The position numbers and the translations under genes were made by a program. Below, piece by piece: positions 7,380 through 14,918 of a DNA stretch of 64,000 nt; positions within the stretch are counted from its first letter, which is position 1, and each line of letters starts with the position of its first letter. The notes below the pieces were generated by a model that worked only from the letters and a program-made list of their open reading frames with translations, was not told the DNA's origin and searched no databases. The stretch comes from Neisseria leonii (GTDB lineage Bacteria; Pseudomonadota; Gammaproteobacteria; Burkholderiales; Neisseriaceae), in the NCBI RefSeq assembly GCF_028776105.2, contig NZ_CP145606.1, positions 868,001 to 932,000 on the forward strand, read 5' to 3'.

Positions 7380-7763
7380 ATGGCATACAGCGACAAAGTC
7401 ATCGACCATTACGAAAACCCGCGCAATGTCGGCTCGTTCGACAAAGACGACCAAGATGTCGGCACCGGCATGGTGGGTGCGCCCGCCTGCGGCGACGTGA
7501 TGAAACTGCAAATCAAAGTGAACGAAGCGGGCGTTATCGAAGACGCGAAGTTTAAAACCTACGGCTGCGGTTCGGCCATCGCCTCATCTTCGCTGATTAC
7601 CGAATGGGTCAAAGGCAAAAGCCTTGATGAAGCCATGGCGATTAAAAACAGCGAAATCGCCGAAGAGCTGGAACTGCCGCCGGTCAAAGTCCACTGTTCG
7701 ATTTTGGCCGAAGATGCCATTAAAGCGGCCATTTCGGACTACAAAAAGAAAAAAGGCGCGTAA
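7380..7763 (+). CDS. iscU: Fe-S cluster scaffold IscU
   Basis: 127 residues. Scaffold ligands C37, D39, C63, H105 and C106 are in place, and the HscA-recognition motif LPPVK is at 99-103. It assembles [2Fe-2S] clusters with IscS sulfur and passes them on with HscA/HscB. The start at 7380 follows AAGGA and gives the conserved MAYSDKVIDHYENPRNVG. An upstream in-frame ATG at 7314 would add 22 unrelated residues that cross an uptake sequence and is rejected. It is separated from iscS by the toxin-antitoxin block. Confidence 0.97.
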   Translation: MAYSDKVIDHYENPRNVGSFDKDDQDVGTGMVGAPACGDVMKLQIKVNEAGVIEDAKFKTYGCGSAIASSSLITEWVKGKSLDEAMAIKNSEIAEELELPPVKVHCSILAEDAIKAAISDYKKKKGA

Positions 7764-7785
7764 CCCTCTATACCGCCCGCAGGCG

Positions 7786-7821
7786 TTTCAGACGGCCCGC
7801 TTTGGACAAGGCCGTCTGAAA
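7786..7821. terminator. Inverted uptake-sequence hairpin between iscU and iscA
   Basis: TTTCAGACGGCC and GGCCGTCTGAAA are separated by 12 bases. No T-tract follows, so it is more likely a partial attenuator or mRNA-stabilising hairpin inside the operon. Confidence 0.6.
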
Positions 7822-7860
7822 ACGGGTGAAGCGGGTTTCTGCGAAGCTAAAACCCCGCGT
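7810..7860. repeat. Single unit of the 30-bp uptake-sequence-linked repeat
   Basis: GGCCGTCTGAAAACGGG is followed by GAAGCGGGTTTCTGCGAAG and CTAAAAC, matching the reverse complement of the units at 8209-8298. It ends just before the iscA ribosome-binding site. Confidence 0.6.
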
Positions 7861-7876
7861 TTTTAAAGGATAAAAG

Positions 7877-8197
7877 ATGATTACTCTGACCGAAAATGCC
7901 GCCCGCCACATTCAGAATTTTCTGACCAAACGCGGCAAAGGCGAAGGTATCCGATTGGGCGTCAAAACCAGCGGCTGCTCGGGAATGGCGTATAATCTCG
8001 AATTTGTCGATGAGGTGCAGCCCGAAGACCGGGTATTCGAAGCATACGGCGTGAAAGTTTTTGTCGATCCGAAAAGTCTGGTGTACCTGAACGGTACCGA
8101 ATTGGACTACACCAAAGAAGGCTTGCAGGAAGGCTTCAAATTCCAAAACCCGAATGTGAAAGACGAATGCGGCTGCGGCGAGAGCTTCCATGTTTAA
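7877..8197 (+). CDS. iscA: Iron-sulfur cluster assembly protein IscA
   Basis: 106 residues, A-type carrier. The three conserved cysteines are C34 (SGCSGMAY), C98 and C100 (ECGCGESF). It carries [4Fe-4S] or iron to target apoproteins in the cytosol. AAAGGA precedes the ATG. It is followed by the 30-bp repeat array and by the antisense arfA gene before the operon resumes with hscB, so hscB-hscA-fdx may depend on a second promoter. Confidence 0.96.
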   Translation: MITLTENAARHIQNFLTKRGKGEGIRLGVKTSGCSGMAYNLEFVDEVQPEDRVFEAYGVKVFVDPKSLVYLNGTELDYTKEGLQEGFKFQNPNVKDECGCGESFHV

Positions 8198-8208
8198 AAA
8201 CGAAAGTG

Positions 8209-8298
8209 CGTTTTAGCTTCACAGAAACCCATTCCGTTCGTTTTAGCTCCGCAGAAACCCGCTTCGCCCGTTTTAGCTTTGCAGAAACTCGCTTCGCT
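8209..8298. repeat. Three tandem 30-bp repeats leading into an uptake sequence
   Basis: Units begin at 8209, 8239 and 8269, each CGTTTTAGCT followed by an AGAAAC-containing segment and a C/T-rich end. A fourth unit begins in phase at 8299 and runs straight into the uptake sequence TTTTCAGACGGCC. There are no unique spacers, so it is not a CRISPR. Related copies lie at 4391-4536 and 7810-7860. Confidence 0.8.
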
Positions 8299-8303
8299 CG
8301 TTT

Positions 8304-8498
8304 TCAGACGGCCTGCCGCACAAAAACAGACGGGACAGCTGCAAAACCGTCCCGCCTGTTTTTGAAAGCCTGCCTGTTGTAGCTGCCTTTACCCTTTTTA
8401 TTCCGTTCGACCCGATGGCGGAACAGATTGGATTGGACCAACGCCTTCAACGCATTGTCGCGTATCGGTCCTTTATTGATTTCGACCTTTCTAGCCAT
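8304..8498 (-). CDS. arfA: Alternative ribosome-rescue factor ArfA
   Basis: 64 codons on the strand opposite to the isc genes. The protein has the ArfA hallmarks KGPIRDNALKALV, LFRHRVE and NKKGKGSY. ArfA recruits RF2 to stalled ribosomes lacking a stop codon, as backup for tmRNA. Codons 47-58 are made of an intrinsic terminator hairpin (8326-8359), so most transcripts should end inside the gene without a stop codon; tmRNA would then destroy the product unless trans-translation fails. This is the known logic of proteobacterial arfA. AAGGAA lies upstream of the ATG. The last codons and the TGA come from an uptake sequence (RQAV). Confidence 0.88.
   Translation of the reverse strand: MARKVEINKGPIRDNALKALVQSNLFRHRVERNKKGKGSYNRQAFKNRRDGFAAVPSVFVRQAV
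8321..8363. terminator. Bidirectional intrinsic terminator inside arfA
   Basis: An 11-bp stem (8326-8336 with 8349-8359, one G-T pair) encloses a 12-base loop. T-runs follow it in both directions: 8359-8363 on the plus strand, and 8322-8326 read on the minus strand. It truncates arfA mRNA leftward and can end iscA transcripts rightward. Confidence 0.85.
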
Positions 8499-8558
8499 TT
8501 GATTTTCCTTGATAACTCAAGCCGCGCATCATAACGCCCGGCAGAAAATTCTGCAAGC

Positions 8559-9059
8559 ATGAGCCAATATTTCGCCCTGTTCGGCCTGCCGCCGCAGTTC
8601 GACACTGACACCGCCGAGTTGGAAAAACGCTACCGCACACTGGCCGCGCAATGCCACCCCGACAAAACGGCCACCCGAAGCGCGTTCGATCAGAAGCAGG
8701 CCGTGATGATGGCGGCGGCCGTCAATGAGGCCTACCGCATTCTGAAAAACCCGATCGACCGCGCCGCCTACCTGCTGCGCGAAGTCCACCGGACAGATGC
8801 CGATGCACCCGAACACACCTCGTTTGCCGCCGAATTTCTGATGCAGCAGATGCAGTGGCGCGAAGAGCTGGACGACGCGCGCGGCAACGAAGCCGCCCTG
8901 AACGCGTTAAACCGCGAATTGGCCGCCGCCCACCATGCCCTGACCGACGAACTGGCCGCCGCTTTTGCCGCCGGAAACAGCGAAGCGGCCGCCGAACTGG
9001 TGCGCCGGGGCCGTTTTTTAACCAAACTGCAACAAGAAATTCAGACGGCCATGCCCTGA
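8559..9059 (+). CDS. hscB: Fe-S cluster co-chaperone HscB
   Basis: 166 residues. J-domain with the HPD tripeptide at residues 33-35 (QCHPDKTATR), then the three-helix C-terminal domain that binds IscU. It brings IscU to HscA and stimulates its ATPase. It is divergent from arfA with 60 bases between the starts, so a promoter for hscB probably lies there. hscA follows after 60 bases. Confidence 0.95.
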   Translation: MSQYFALFGLPPQFDTDTAELEKRYRTLAAQCHPDKTATRSAFDQKQAVMMAAAVNEAYRILKNPIDRAAYLLREVHRTDADAPEHTSFAAEFLMQQMQWREELDDARGNEAALNALNRELAAAHHALTDELAAAFAAGNSEAAAELVRRGRFLTKLQQEIQTAMP

Positions 9060-9119
9060 CCGCGCGCTTTTGCCATCTGAAACAGACTTTAAACCAATAC
9101 AACCATACCGAGAATTTTC

Positions 9120-10976
9120 ATGGCACTTCTGCAAATTGCCGAACCCGGTCTCTCCGCCGCGCCCCACAGGCACCGTCTGGCCGTCGGCATCGACTTGGGT
9201 ACAACCAACAGTCTGGTTGCCGCCGTCAAAAGCGGCCACGCCGTCTGCCTGGCCGACCAAGAAGGCCGCCGCACACTGCCCTCCGTCGTACGCTACGGCA
9301 GCGGCAGCGATGTCGAAGTCGGCCACGATGCCTTAAAAGCCCAGCGGATCGACCCGCTCAACACCATTTCTTCGGCCAAACGCTTGATCGGGCGCAAACT
9401 GGAAGATGTGGCCGCCGCACAGCTGCCGTACCGCTTCGGCAGCCACCCGCAAATCATCAGTCTGCACACCCGTCAGGGCGACAAAACTCCGATTGAAGTG
9501 TCGGCCGAAATTCTCAAAACACTGAAACAGCGTGCCGAAGCCGCTCTGGGCGGCGACTTGGTCGGTGCGGTGATTACCGTGCCCGCCTATTTCGACGATG
9601 CCCAACGTCAGGCCACCAAAGATGCCGCCCGTCTGGCCGGTCTCAACGTGCTGCGCCTGCTCAACGAACCGACGGCCGCCGCCATTGCCTACGGCCTGGA
9701 CAACGGTGCGGAGGGTACATTTGTCGTTTACGATTTGGGCGGCGGCACTTTTGATGTTTCCGTACTCCAACTGACCCGCGGCCTGTTTGAAGTCAAAGCC
9801 ACCGGCGGCCATTCCGCGCTGGGCGGCGACGATTTCGACCACCGCCTGTTCTGCCACCTGCTCGAACAAAACGGCCTCTCGCAACTGCCCGAGGCCGACC
9901 ACCGCCTGCTGCTGGCCTTGGCGCGCGAAGCCAAAGAAACACTGACAACGGCCGAAACCGCCACCGTTTCCACCGTGCTTTCAGACGGCCGCCGCATCGA
10001 AACCCGCATCAGCCGCCGCGAATTTGCCAACCTTACCCAACACCTCGTGCTGAAAACCATCGAACCGGTCAAACAGGCATTAAAAGATGCCGGCATCGGC
10101 AAAACCGATGTCAAAGGCGTGATTATGGTGGGCGGAGCCACCCGTATGCCGTCCGTGCAGCAGGCCGTTGCCGCCTTTTTCGGCCAAACCCCGCTCAACA
10201 ATCTGAACCCCGACGAAGTCGTCGCCCTCGGCGCGGCCATGCAGGCCGACGTGCTGGCGGGCAACAAAGCCGATCACGAATGGCTGCTGCTCGACGTTAC
10301 CCCGCTGTCGCTGGGACTGGAAACCTACGGCGGGCTGGCGGAAAAAATCATTCCGCGCAACAGCACCCTGCCCACCGCCCGCGCCCAAGAGTTCACCACA
10401 TTCAAAGACGGCCAAACCGCGATGACGATTCACGTGGTACAGGGCGAACGCGAGCTGGTGGCCGACTGCCGCAGCCTGGCCAAATTCACCCTGCGCGGCA
10501 TTCCGCCGATGGCGGCGGGGGCGGCGCGTATCCGCGTCACCTTCCAAGTCGATGCAGACGGCCTCCTGTCCGTTTCCGCCCGCGAACAGACCACCGGCGT
10601 ACAGGCACAAATCGAAGTCAAACCGTCCTACGGTCTGGACGACGAAACCGTTGCCCGAATGCTGCAAGAGAGCATGAGCCACGCGGCGGACGATGCCGCC
10701 CTGCGCGCGCGCGCCGAAGCTCGGGTGGAAGCCGAAGGATTGGTAGAAGCCGTAACCGCCGCACTCGCCTTGGACGGCGACCTGCTGAACCCGGAAGAAT
10801 CCGCCGCGATACGGCAAGCCATTGACGAAACGCGCCGTGCCGCCGCAGAAGACGGTGCCGCCGAAATCCGTGCCGCCGTTGCCGCCCTCGGCCGTGCCAC
10901 CGACGATTTCGCCGCCCGCCGCATGAACCGCAATATCCGGCGCGCCCTCTCCGGCCAAAACATCGAAGATATTTAA
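9120..10976 (+). CDS. hscA: Hsp70-type chaperone HscA
   Basis: 618 residues. Actin-like ATPase domain with [10 protein letters not shown] at 22-31, [14 protein letters not shown] and [12 protein letters not shown]; then a substrate-binding domain and a helical lid. HscA is the dedicated Hsp70 that releases clusters from IscU by binding its LPPVK peptide. The start gives the HscA-typical [10 protein letters not shown]. Uptake sequences occur inside the coding region as SDGR. It sits between hscB and fdx in the conserved order. Confidence 0.97.
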   Translation: MALLQIAEPGLSAAPHRHRLAVGIDLGTTNSLVAAVKSGHAVCLADQEGRRTLPSVVRYGSGSDVEVGHDALKAQRIDPLNTISSAKRLIGRKLEDVAAAQLPYRFGSHPQIISLHTRQGDKTPIEVSAEILKTLKQRAEAALGGDLVGAVITVPAYFDDAQRQATKDAARLAGLNVLRLLNEPTAAAIAYGLDNGAEGTFVVYDLGGGTFDVSVLQLTRGLFEVKATGGHSALGGDDFDHRLFCHLLEQNGLSQLPEADHRLLLALAREAKETLTTAETATVSTVLSDGRRIETRISRREFANLTQHLVLKTIEPVKQALKDAGIGKTDVKGVIMVGGATRMPSVQQAVAAFFGQTPLNNLNPDEVVALGAAMQADVLAGNKADHEWLLLDVTPLSLGLETYGGLAEKIIPRNSTLPTARAQEFTTFKDGQTAMTIHVVQGERELVADCRSLAKFTLRGIPPMAAGAARIRVTFQVDADGLLSVSAREQTTGVQAQIEVKPSYGLDDETVARMLQESMSHAADDAALRARAEARVEAEGLVEAVTAALALDGDLLNPEESAAIRQAIDETRRAAAEDGAAEIRAAVAALGRATDDFAARRMNRNIRRALSGQNIEDI

Positions 10977-11021
10977 CACCGATACGCTAAAAAAACATAA
11001 CACACCATTTCAGGAACCCTC

Positions 11022-11360
11022 ATGCCCAAAGTAACCGTTCTGCCCCATGCCGTCCTCTGCCCCGAAGGCAAAACCATAGACAACGCCCCCACCGGCCAAA
11101 CCGTCTGCGACCTGCTGCTGGATCACGGCATCGACATCGACCATGCCTGCGAAAAATCCTGTGCCTGCACCACCTGCCACGTTATCATCCGCCAAGGCTT
11201 CGACAGTCTGGCCGAGCCGTCCGAAATCGAAGAAGACCTGCTCGATCAGGCTTGGGGTTTGGAAGCCGAAAGCCGTTTGAGCTGTCAGGCCAAAGTGGCC
11301 GATGAAGACCTGATTGTCGAAATCCCCAAATACACCATCAACCACGCCCGCGAACATTAA
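11022..11360 (+). CDS. fdx: Isc-type [2Fe-2S] ferredoxin
   Basis: 112 residues, adrenodoxin-like. Cluster ligands C43, C49, C52 and C88 keep the C-x5-C-x2-C...C pattern; the extra C47 is also seen in isc ferredoxins. It donates electrons for cluster assembly on IscU. It lies 45 bases after hscA with AGGAA before the ATG. Confidence 0.96.
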   Translation: MPKVTVLPHAVLCPEGKTIDNAPTGQTVCDLLLDHGIDIDHACEKSCACTTCHVIIRQGFDSLAEPSEIEEDLLDQAWGLEAESRLSCQAKVADEDLIVEIPKYTINHAREH

Positions 11361-11429
11361 GCCGTCCGATACCGTTTTTCAGACGGCCTCAACCGCCTAT
11401 TTCCAGAATCATTTTCCAGAGCAATCATC

Positions 11430-11624
11430 ATGAAATGGACCGATACCCGCCGCATCGCTGAAGAACTGTTCGACACCCACCCCGACACAGATCCCAAAAC
11501 CGTGCGTTTTACCCAACTACGCCAGCTGATTCTCGATCTGCCCGGTTTTGACGACGACCCTGCCCGCTGCGGCGAAAAAATTCTCGAAGCCGTCCAGCAG
11601 GCTTGGATAGACGAAGCCGAATAA
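11430..11624 (+). CDS. iscX: Fe-S assembly protein IscX
   Basis: 64 residues, acidic, matching IscX ([20 protein letters not shown] near the N-terminus and LPGFDDDP in the middle). IscX binds IscS and iron and modulates the rate of cluster assembly. It is the last conserved gene of the isc order, 69 bases after fdx with an uptake sequence between. Confidence 0.94.
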   Translation: MKWTDTRRIAEELFDTHPDTDPKTVRFTQLRQLILDLPGFDDDPARCGEKILEAVQQAWIDEAE

Positions 11625-11634
11625 AGGCCGACCG

Positions 11635-11907
11635 ATGAACAGACACCTGCCGCACTGGGCGGCCGTACTCCTGATTCCCGCCGCCACCATCACCTACTTT
11701 CTGCTGTTTCCGGTCGGACGCGGCAGCACCGGCTATCTGATACGCGGCATCATTCTGGCCTGCGAAGCGGCATTCCTGTTCAAACTCGTCCTGTTTACCG
11801 CCATCGGCCACCACCTGCGCGGCGAAAAGGCGCAAAAACGGCAAAGTCTGTGGCTGCTGCTGCCGCTGATCGCACTGTCGGGCTATACCGTTGCCTATTT
11901 CCGATAA
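11635..11907 (+). CDS. Small membrane protein of unknown function at the end of the isc operon
   Basis: 90 residues starting 10 bases after iscX, so clearly co-transcribed. Three hydrophobic segments (about 8-26, 36-56 and 70-88) predict an inner-membrane protein with short loops; the loop between the last two is basic (RGEKAQKRQ). I do not recognise a family. The position suggests a link to iron-sulfur assembly but nothing in the sequence proves it. Confidence 0.7.
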   Translation: MNRHLPHWAAVLLIPAATITYFLLFPVGRGSTGYLIRGIILACEAAFLFKLVLFTAIGHHLRGEKAQKRQSLWLLLPLIALSGYTVAYFR

Positions 11908-11958
11908 GCCCGTCAAAAGGCCGTCTGAATCCGATCAGCCAAACCGTATCAGACAGTC

Positions 11959-11979
11959 GGTCGGACTCTCGAATCCGAC
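11959..11979. repeat. REP-like palindrome GTCGGA..TCCGAC
   Basis: Short palindrome of the family found between 11.9 and 26.1 kb and at 41.6 kb. This copy, GGTCGGACTCTCGAATCCGAC, lacks the flanking GTA and lies between the isc operon and ubiX. Confidence 0.6.
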
Positions 11980-12129
11980 AAACGGCACATACGGCACAAA
12001 CCGGATGCAAGGCAGCAGGGTTCCAATCCGATAATCCCGCCGAATGACTACGCCTGCCCCGAGTCCGCTGCCGCACACGCTTTACATTGACACCTGCCGC
12101 ACCCGTTTTCAGACGGCCTGAAAGAAGAT

Positions 12130-12738
12130 ATGAACGACATCCGCACCGTTACTCTCGCCTTTACCGGCGCCTCCGGCCTGCCCTACGGCATGCGCCTGCT
12201 CGAATGCCTGCTGGCAGCGGGTAAAACCGTGTGGCTGCTGTATTCGCAGGCCGCACAAATAGTGGCACAGCAGGAAATGAACCTGACCCTGCCCGCCTCG
12301 CCCGCTGCCTGCCGCGCCATGCTGTGCGAAAAATTCGATGCAGACGAAACCCGGTTGCGCGTTTTCGGCAAAGACGAATGGTTTGCCCCGCCCGCCTCGG
12401 GCACCAACCCCGCCGATGCGATGATAATCTGCCCGGCCAGCATGGGCGTCGTGGCCGCCGTGGCACACGGCACCTCCGACCACCTCATCGAACGCGCCGC
12501 CGATGTGGCACTCAAAGAACGCCGCCCGCTGATTATCGTGCCGCGCGAAGCCCCGCTCTCCGCCCTGCATCTGGAAAACCTGCTCAAACTGGCACGCATG
12601 GGCGCGGTTATCGTCCCACCCTCGCCCGGTTTCTACCACCACCCCCAAACCATGCAGGATTTAATCGACTTCGTTACCGCCCGCATTCTCGACCAGCTGC
12701 ATATTCCCCACCGACTGATGAAAAAATGGGGCGAATAA
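12130..12738 (+). CDS. ubiX: Flavin prenyltransferase UbiX
   Basis: 202 residues. The N-terminal FTGASGLPYGMRLLE is the FMN-binding glycine motif, with CPASMGVVAAVAHG and VPREAPLS in the conserved order. UbiX attaches dimethylallyl phosphate to FMN to make the prenylated cofactor used by the decarboxylase UbiD in ubiquinone synthesis. The gene stands alone; an uptake sequence lies just before the ribosome-binding site. Confidence 0.95.
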   Translation: MNDIRTVTLAFTGASGLPYGMRLLECLLAAGKTVWLLYSQAAQIVAQQEMNLTLPASPAACRAMLCEKFDADETRLRVFGKDEWFAPPASGTNPADAMIICPASMGVVAAVAHGTSDHLIERAADVALKERRPLIIVPREAPLSALHLENLLKLARMGAVIVPPSPGFYHHPQTMQDLIDFVTARILDQLHIPHRLMKKWGE

Positions 12739-12747
12739 GGAAAACGG

Positions 12748-12828
12748 ATGGAAGGACTGTACCGCTTTATCGAAATGTTGGCGAATTTTGTCAAATGGCT
12801 ATTGACACTGCTCGACAAACTGTTTTAG
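12748..12828 (+). CDS. Possible 26-residue amphipathic peptide
   Basis: A 26-codon frame (MEGLYRFIEMLANFVKWLLT...) begins nine bases after ubiX, with AAGGA seven bases upstream. The hydrophobic and charged residues alternate as in an amphipathic helix ending in DKLF. Against it, the perfect -35 hexamer of the downstream attenuator promoter (12802-12807) lies within the frame, so the composition may reflect promoter sequence. No homologue is known to me. Confidence 0.35.
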   Translation: MEGLYRFIEMLANFVKWLLTLLDKLF

Positions 12829-12831
12829 AGT
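12802..12831 (+). promoter_or_regulatory. Promoter of the aromatic attenuator
   Basis: A perfect -35 TTGACA (12802-12807), an 18-base spacer and -10 TAGAGT (12826-12831). The predicted start near 12838 is about 25 bases before the leader-peptide ATG and about 150 bases before the terminator, the geometry of amino-acid attenuators. Confidence 0.6.
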
Positions 12832-12862
12832 AGCCGAAATTTTCCACGCAATCGGAATCACC

Positions 12863-12937
12863 ATGCACCGCTCCGCCAACACCGCAGTCTTTTATTGGTA
12901 CCGCTCAAACGTGCGGTATCTTTTCGTGTCTGCGTAA
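12863..12937 (+). CDS. Putative attenuator leader peptide (Phe-Tyr-Trp-Tyr)
   Basis: 24 codons with a weak GGAA ribosome site. Residues 10-13 are Phe-Tyr-Trp-Tyr, and Tyr19 and Phe21 follow. An 8-bp hairpin (12897-12904 with 12913-12920) begins at the Trp codon, where a ribosome short of charged aromatic tRNA would stall. The stop is at 12935. Downstream RNA can form mutually exclusive antiterminator and terminator stems. I infer a leader peptide that senses aromatic amino acids, not a protein with its own function. Confidence 0.7.
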   Translation: MHRSANTAVFYWYRSNVRYLFVSA

Positions 12938-12993
12938 TCTGCGAAGCCATCGAATCCGAAAGCCGCCCGTCCAACCCAACCGGCGGCTTTTTT
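12897..12993 (+). promoter_or_regulatory. Attenuator: pause hairpin, antiterminator and terminator
   Basis: Segment 1:2 is GGTACCGC with GCGGTATC. Segment 3:4 is AAAGCCGCC (12959-12967) with GGCGGCTTT (12982-12990) followed by TTT, an intrinsic terminator with six T residues (12988-12993). An alternative 2:3 pairing joins GCGG (12913-12916) and CTTTTCG (12920-12926) to CGAAAGCCGC (12957-12966) with a small bulge. Stalling on the aromatic codons would free segment 2 and favour the antiterminator. Confidence 0.65.
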
Positions 12994-13051
12994 ACACCCC
13001 CCATCAGGCCGCCCGAAACGGAAACCCGATATGAACCGCGAGGAGCCTGAT

Positions 13052-13573
13052 ATGCAAACCGCCCGCCAAACCGATCCCCGACCCGCAACCTGCCGCGAAG
13101 CCTTATCGCGCTGCGCTTTGGTGGTAGACGGCAACAGCCACCGCCCCGACCTTTCCAATCCCTGCCTGCCGCAGAATTTCGGCCCCGTAGCCGCCGAATC
13201 GATGCTGCCTGCCGTGCGCACTGTCGCCCAGATGATTGCCGCTTCGCGCCACCGCTTCGACCGCCAAAGCCCCCGTGTCTTTACCGATGAAGCCGACTGG
13301 TTTGCCGCCCGCATCATCGTTTTCCGGGCACGCCGCTTCCATCTCAATCTCAACCTGCACTTCATGCTGGAAACCGCCAACCGCCGTGCAGAAGCCTTTG
13401 CCAAAACGCACCGGCTACCGTTTGCGCCCGCCAAACTCCGCATCAGCCTGTATGCCGACCGCCCGAACAACCTGCTGATGATGGACTGCGCACTCAATTT
13501 GGACGGCAGCGATCTCGGATTGATTGAAAACAGCCGCCGTCTGGCCAGACTGATCCAACAGCCTTTCGCCTGA
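13052..13573 (+). CDS. Protein of unknown function downstream of the aromatic attenuator
   Basis: 173 residues from the ATG at 13052, chosen because GAGGAG lies seven bases before it; an ATG seven codons earlier has no ribosome site. The protein has no signal peptide or membrane segment, is Arg-rich in the middle (RHRFDRQSPR, RARRFHLNLNLHFM) and ends in a region of mixed helix (LGLIENSRRLARLIQQ). I recognise no domain or catalytic motif. The attenuator upstream suggests that its expression rises when aromatic amino acids are scarce, but it does not look like any known biosynthetic enzyme. Confidence 0.65.
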   Translation: MQTARQTDPRPATCREALSRCALVVDGNSHRPDLSNPCLPQNFGPVAAESMLPAVRTVAQMIAASRHRFDRQSPRVFTDEADWFAARIIVFRARRFHLNLNLHFMLETANRRAEAFAKTHRLPFAPAKLRISLYADRPNNLLMMDCALNLDGSDLGLIENSRRLARLIQQPFA

Positions 13574-13657
13574 TTTCAGACGGCCTGCCCGATTGCCGAC
13601 ATCAATAGAGCTGCCGGACAGCGGCAGCTCCTTTCAAACCACACGCCCCGTAGCCCC

Positions 13658-13682
13658 GTAGGTCGGATTCTCCGAATCCGAC
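13658..13682. repeat. REP-like palindrome GTAGGTCGGATTCTCCGAATCCGAC
   Basis: The arms TCGGATTC/GAATCCGA are perfect inverted repeats. It lies between the unknown gene at 13052 and the AraC regulator. Confidence 0.75.
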
Positions 13683-13782
13683 ACAATAGGCCATCTGAAA
13701 ACAGCGGCATCATTCCACAAACAGCCGGATACCCGTATCCGACTGAATATCCTCTCAAAAGACCCAGTACCTACCACGCCCC

Positions 13783-13807
13783 GTAGGTCGGATGCTCCGA
13801 ATCCGAC
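13783..13807. repeat. REP-like palindrome, second copy before araC-type gene
   Basis: Same core as the copy 125 bases upstream, with one arm base changed (TCGGATGC). Both face the same way. Confidence 0.75.
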
Positions 13808-13891
13808 CATAGGCCGTCTGAAAACAGCAAACACCATTTCCTAAACAAACAACCGTATACCCGTATCCGGCCGGCAGGCTGCCTGAAAAAC

Positions 13892-14782
13892 TCACCGGCA
13901 GCCGCACGGGCTGTATCCGAATGCTTTGCGGAACGCGCGGGCGAAGCTCTGCGGGTTGGTGTAGCCCGCTTCGCGGGCGGCGGTTTCGGCGGCGGTACCG
14001 TTTTTTATCAGGCTGCGGGCGTGTTCCAGCAGGCGCAGGCGGCGGTATTGGTCGATATTCTGTCCGTAGGCCGTCTGAAAATCGCGTTGCAGGGTGGTGG
14101 GGTTGCTGTGGCACAAGGCGGCCATTTCGGCCAGCGTCAGGCGGCTGCCGTTGTCGTGCAGCAGTTCGAGCAGGCGGGCCAGGCGTTTTTCGCGCGGGGT
14201 GGCGGGGGCGGTATCGGCTGCCTGCGGAAACAGGGTTTGCAGTACTTCGGCCAGCAGCGCGGTGCTGCACGCTTCCTGATGCAGCCTGTGCCACGGGCGG
14301 GGTGCGGCAGCGGCGGTCAGGCGGCGGATGTGGGCGGCGATGGCGGGGGTCAGCGGGAAGTAGTAGGGTTCGAGGTGGGCACGCCACACAATCTGCCTCA
14401 GAAACGGGTGGGCGGCACACCATTCCGACAAACGGGCGCGGCTGAAAAAGAGGACGAGTTCGCTCTGCCGCCCCGCATGGAAGATTTTGCCGGCTTCGAC
14501 GGTTTCGCACACCGGCAGCAGCATTCCGGCCTGCGGACTGCCGGCGCGCAGCTTGAATTCGCGGCGGCCGACGCGCAGGTGGGTCTGGCCGCCCAAGTTC
14601 ACCACCAGCCGCAAATCGGGTGTGAAGCCGACCTGCTGCTGCCAGTATTCGGGGGTTTCCAGTTCGCTGTATTTGTATTCGATGCCGTGTGCCAACGTGT
14701 GCAGGAACACTTCGCCGTTCTGCCTCCCGCTCAAACGCAGGTGGCGGCTGCCGCCGTTTCTGTCAATTTCGGTAATCGTCAT
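13892..14782 (-). CDS. AraC-family regulator of siderophore uptake
   Basis: 296 residues. The C-terminal 100 residues carry the two helix-turn-helix motifs (LTLAEMAALCHSNPTTLQRDFQ, then AAREAGYTNPQSFARAFRKAFGYSP). The N-terminal 190 residues form a ligand-binding part of the PchR type. Divergent transcription from the TonB receptor gene, with 136 bases shared, points to activation of that receptor when its siderophore is present. Uptake sequences are read as FQTAYG. The start is the ATG at 14782; no alternative is better. Confidence 0.88.
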   Translation of the reverse strand: MTITEIDRNGGSRHLRLSGRQNGEVFLHTLAHGIEYKYSELETPEYWQQQVGFTPDLRLVVNLGGQTHLRVGRREFKLRAGSPQAGMLLPVCETVEAGKIFHAGRQSELVLFFSRARLSEWCAAHPFLRQIVWRAHLEPYYFPLTPAIAAHIRRLTAAAAPRPWHRLHQEACSTALLAEVLQTLFPQAADTAPATPREKRLARLLELLHDNGSRLTLAEMAALCHSNPTTLQRDFQTAYGQNIDQYRRLRLLEHARSLIKNGTAAETAAREAGYTNPQSFARAFRKAFGYSPCGCR

Positions 14783-14858
14783 GATGCAGACCGTGAAAAT
14801 GTGTGAATCGGTACATGGAAATTGTCAATCTGTCGCTGCGCTTGCGCCGCCGCGCCAT

Positions 14859-14895
14859 TATAATATGTTCTGTATTACAAATCATTCTCACATTT
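14859..14895 (+). promoter_or_regulatory. Receptor promoter -10 with Fur-like sequence
   Basis: A perfect TATAAT (14859-14864) with a poor -35, fitting an activator-dependent promoter. Just downstream, at about 14872-14895, an AT-rich stretch with ACAAATCATTCTCA resembles half of a Fur box. Iron repression plus AraC activation is the usual control of such receptors. Confidence 0.45.
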
Positions 14896-14918
14896 TTAAA
14901 GTCAACTAAGGTGATGCC

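Larger units (their letters stand above)
13574..13891. other. 318-bp convergent gap with two REP-like palindromes
   Basis: Holds three uptake-sequence variants and the palindromes at 13658-13682 and 13783-13807. No reading frame with a ribosome site and no RNA gene is seen. Confidence 0.6.

Noticed and set aside
8209..8310. Tandem 30-bp repeats as a CRISPR array
   Set aside because: Repeats are directly adjacent without unique spacers, and no cas gene is present.
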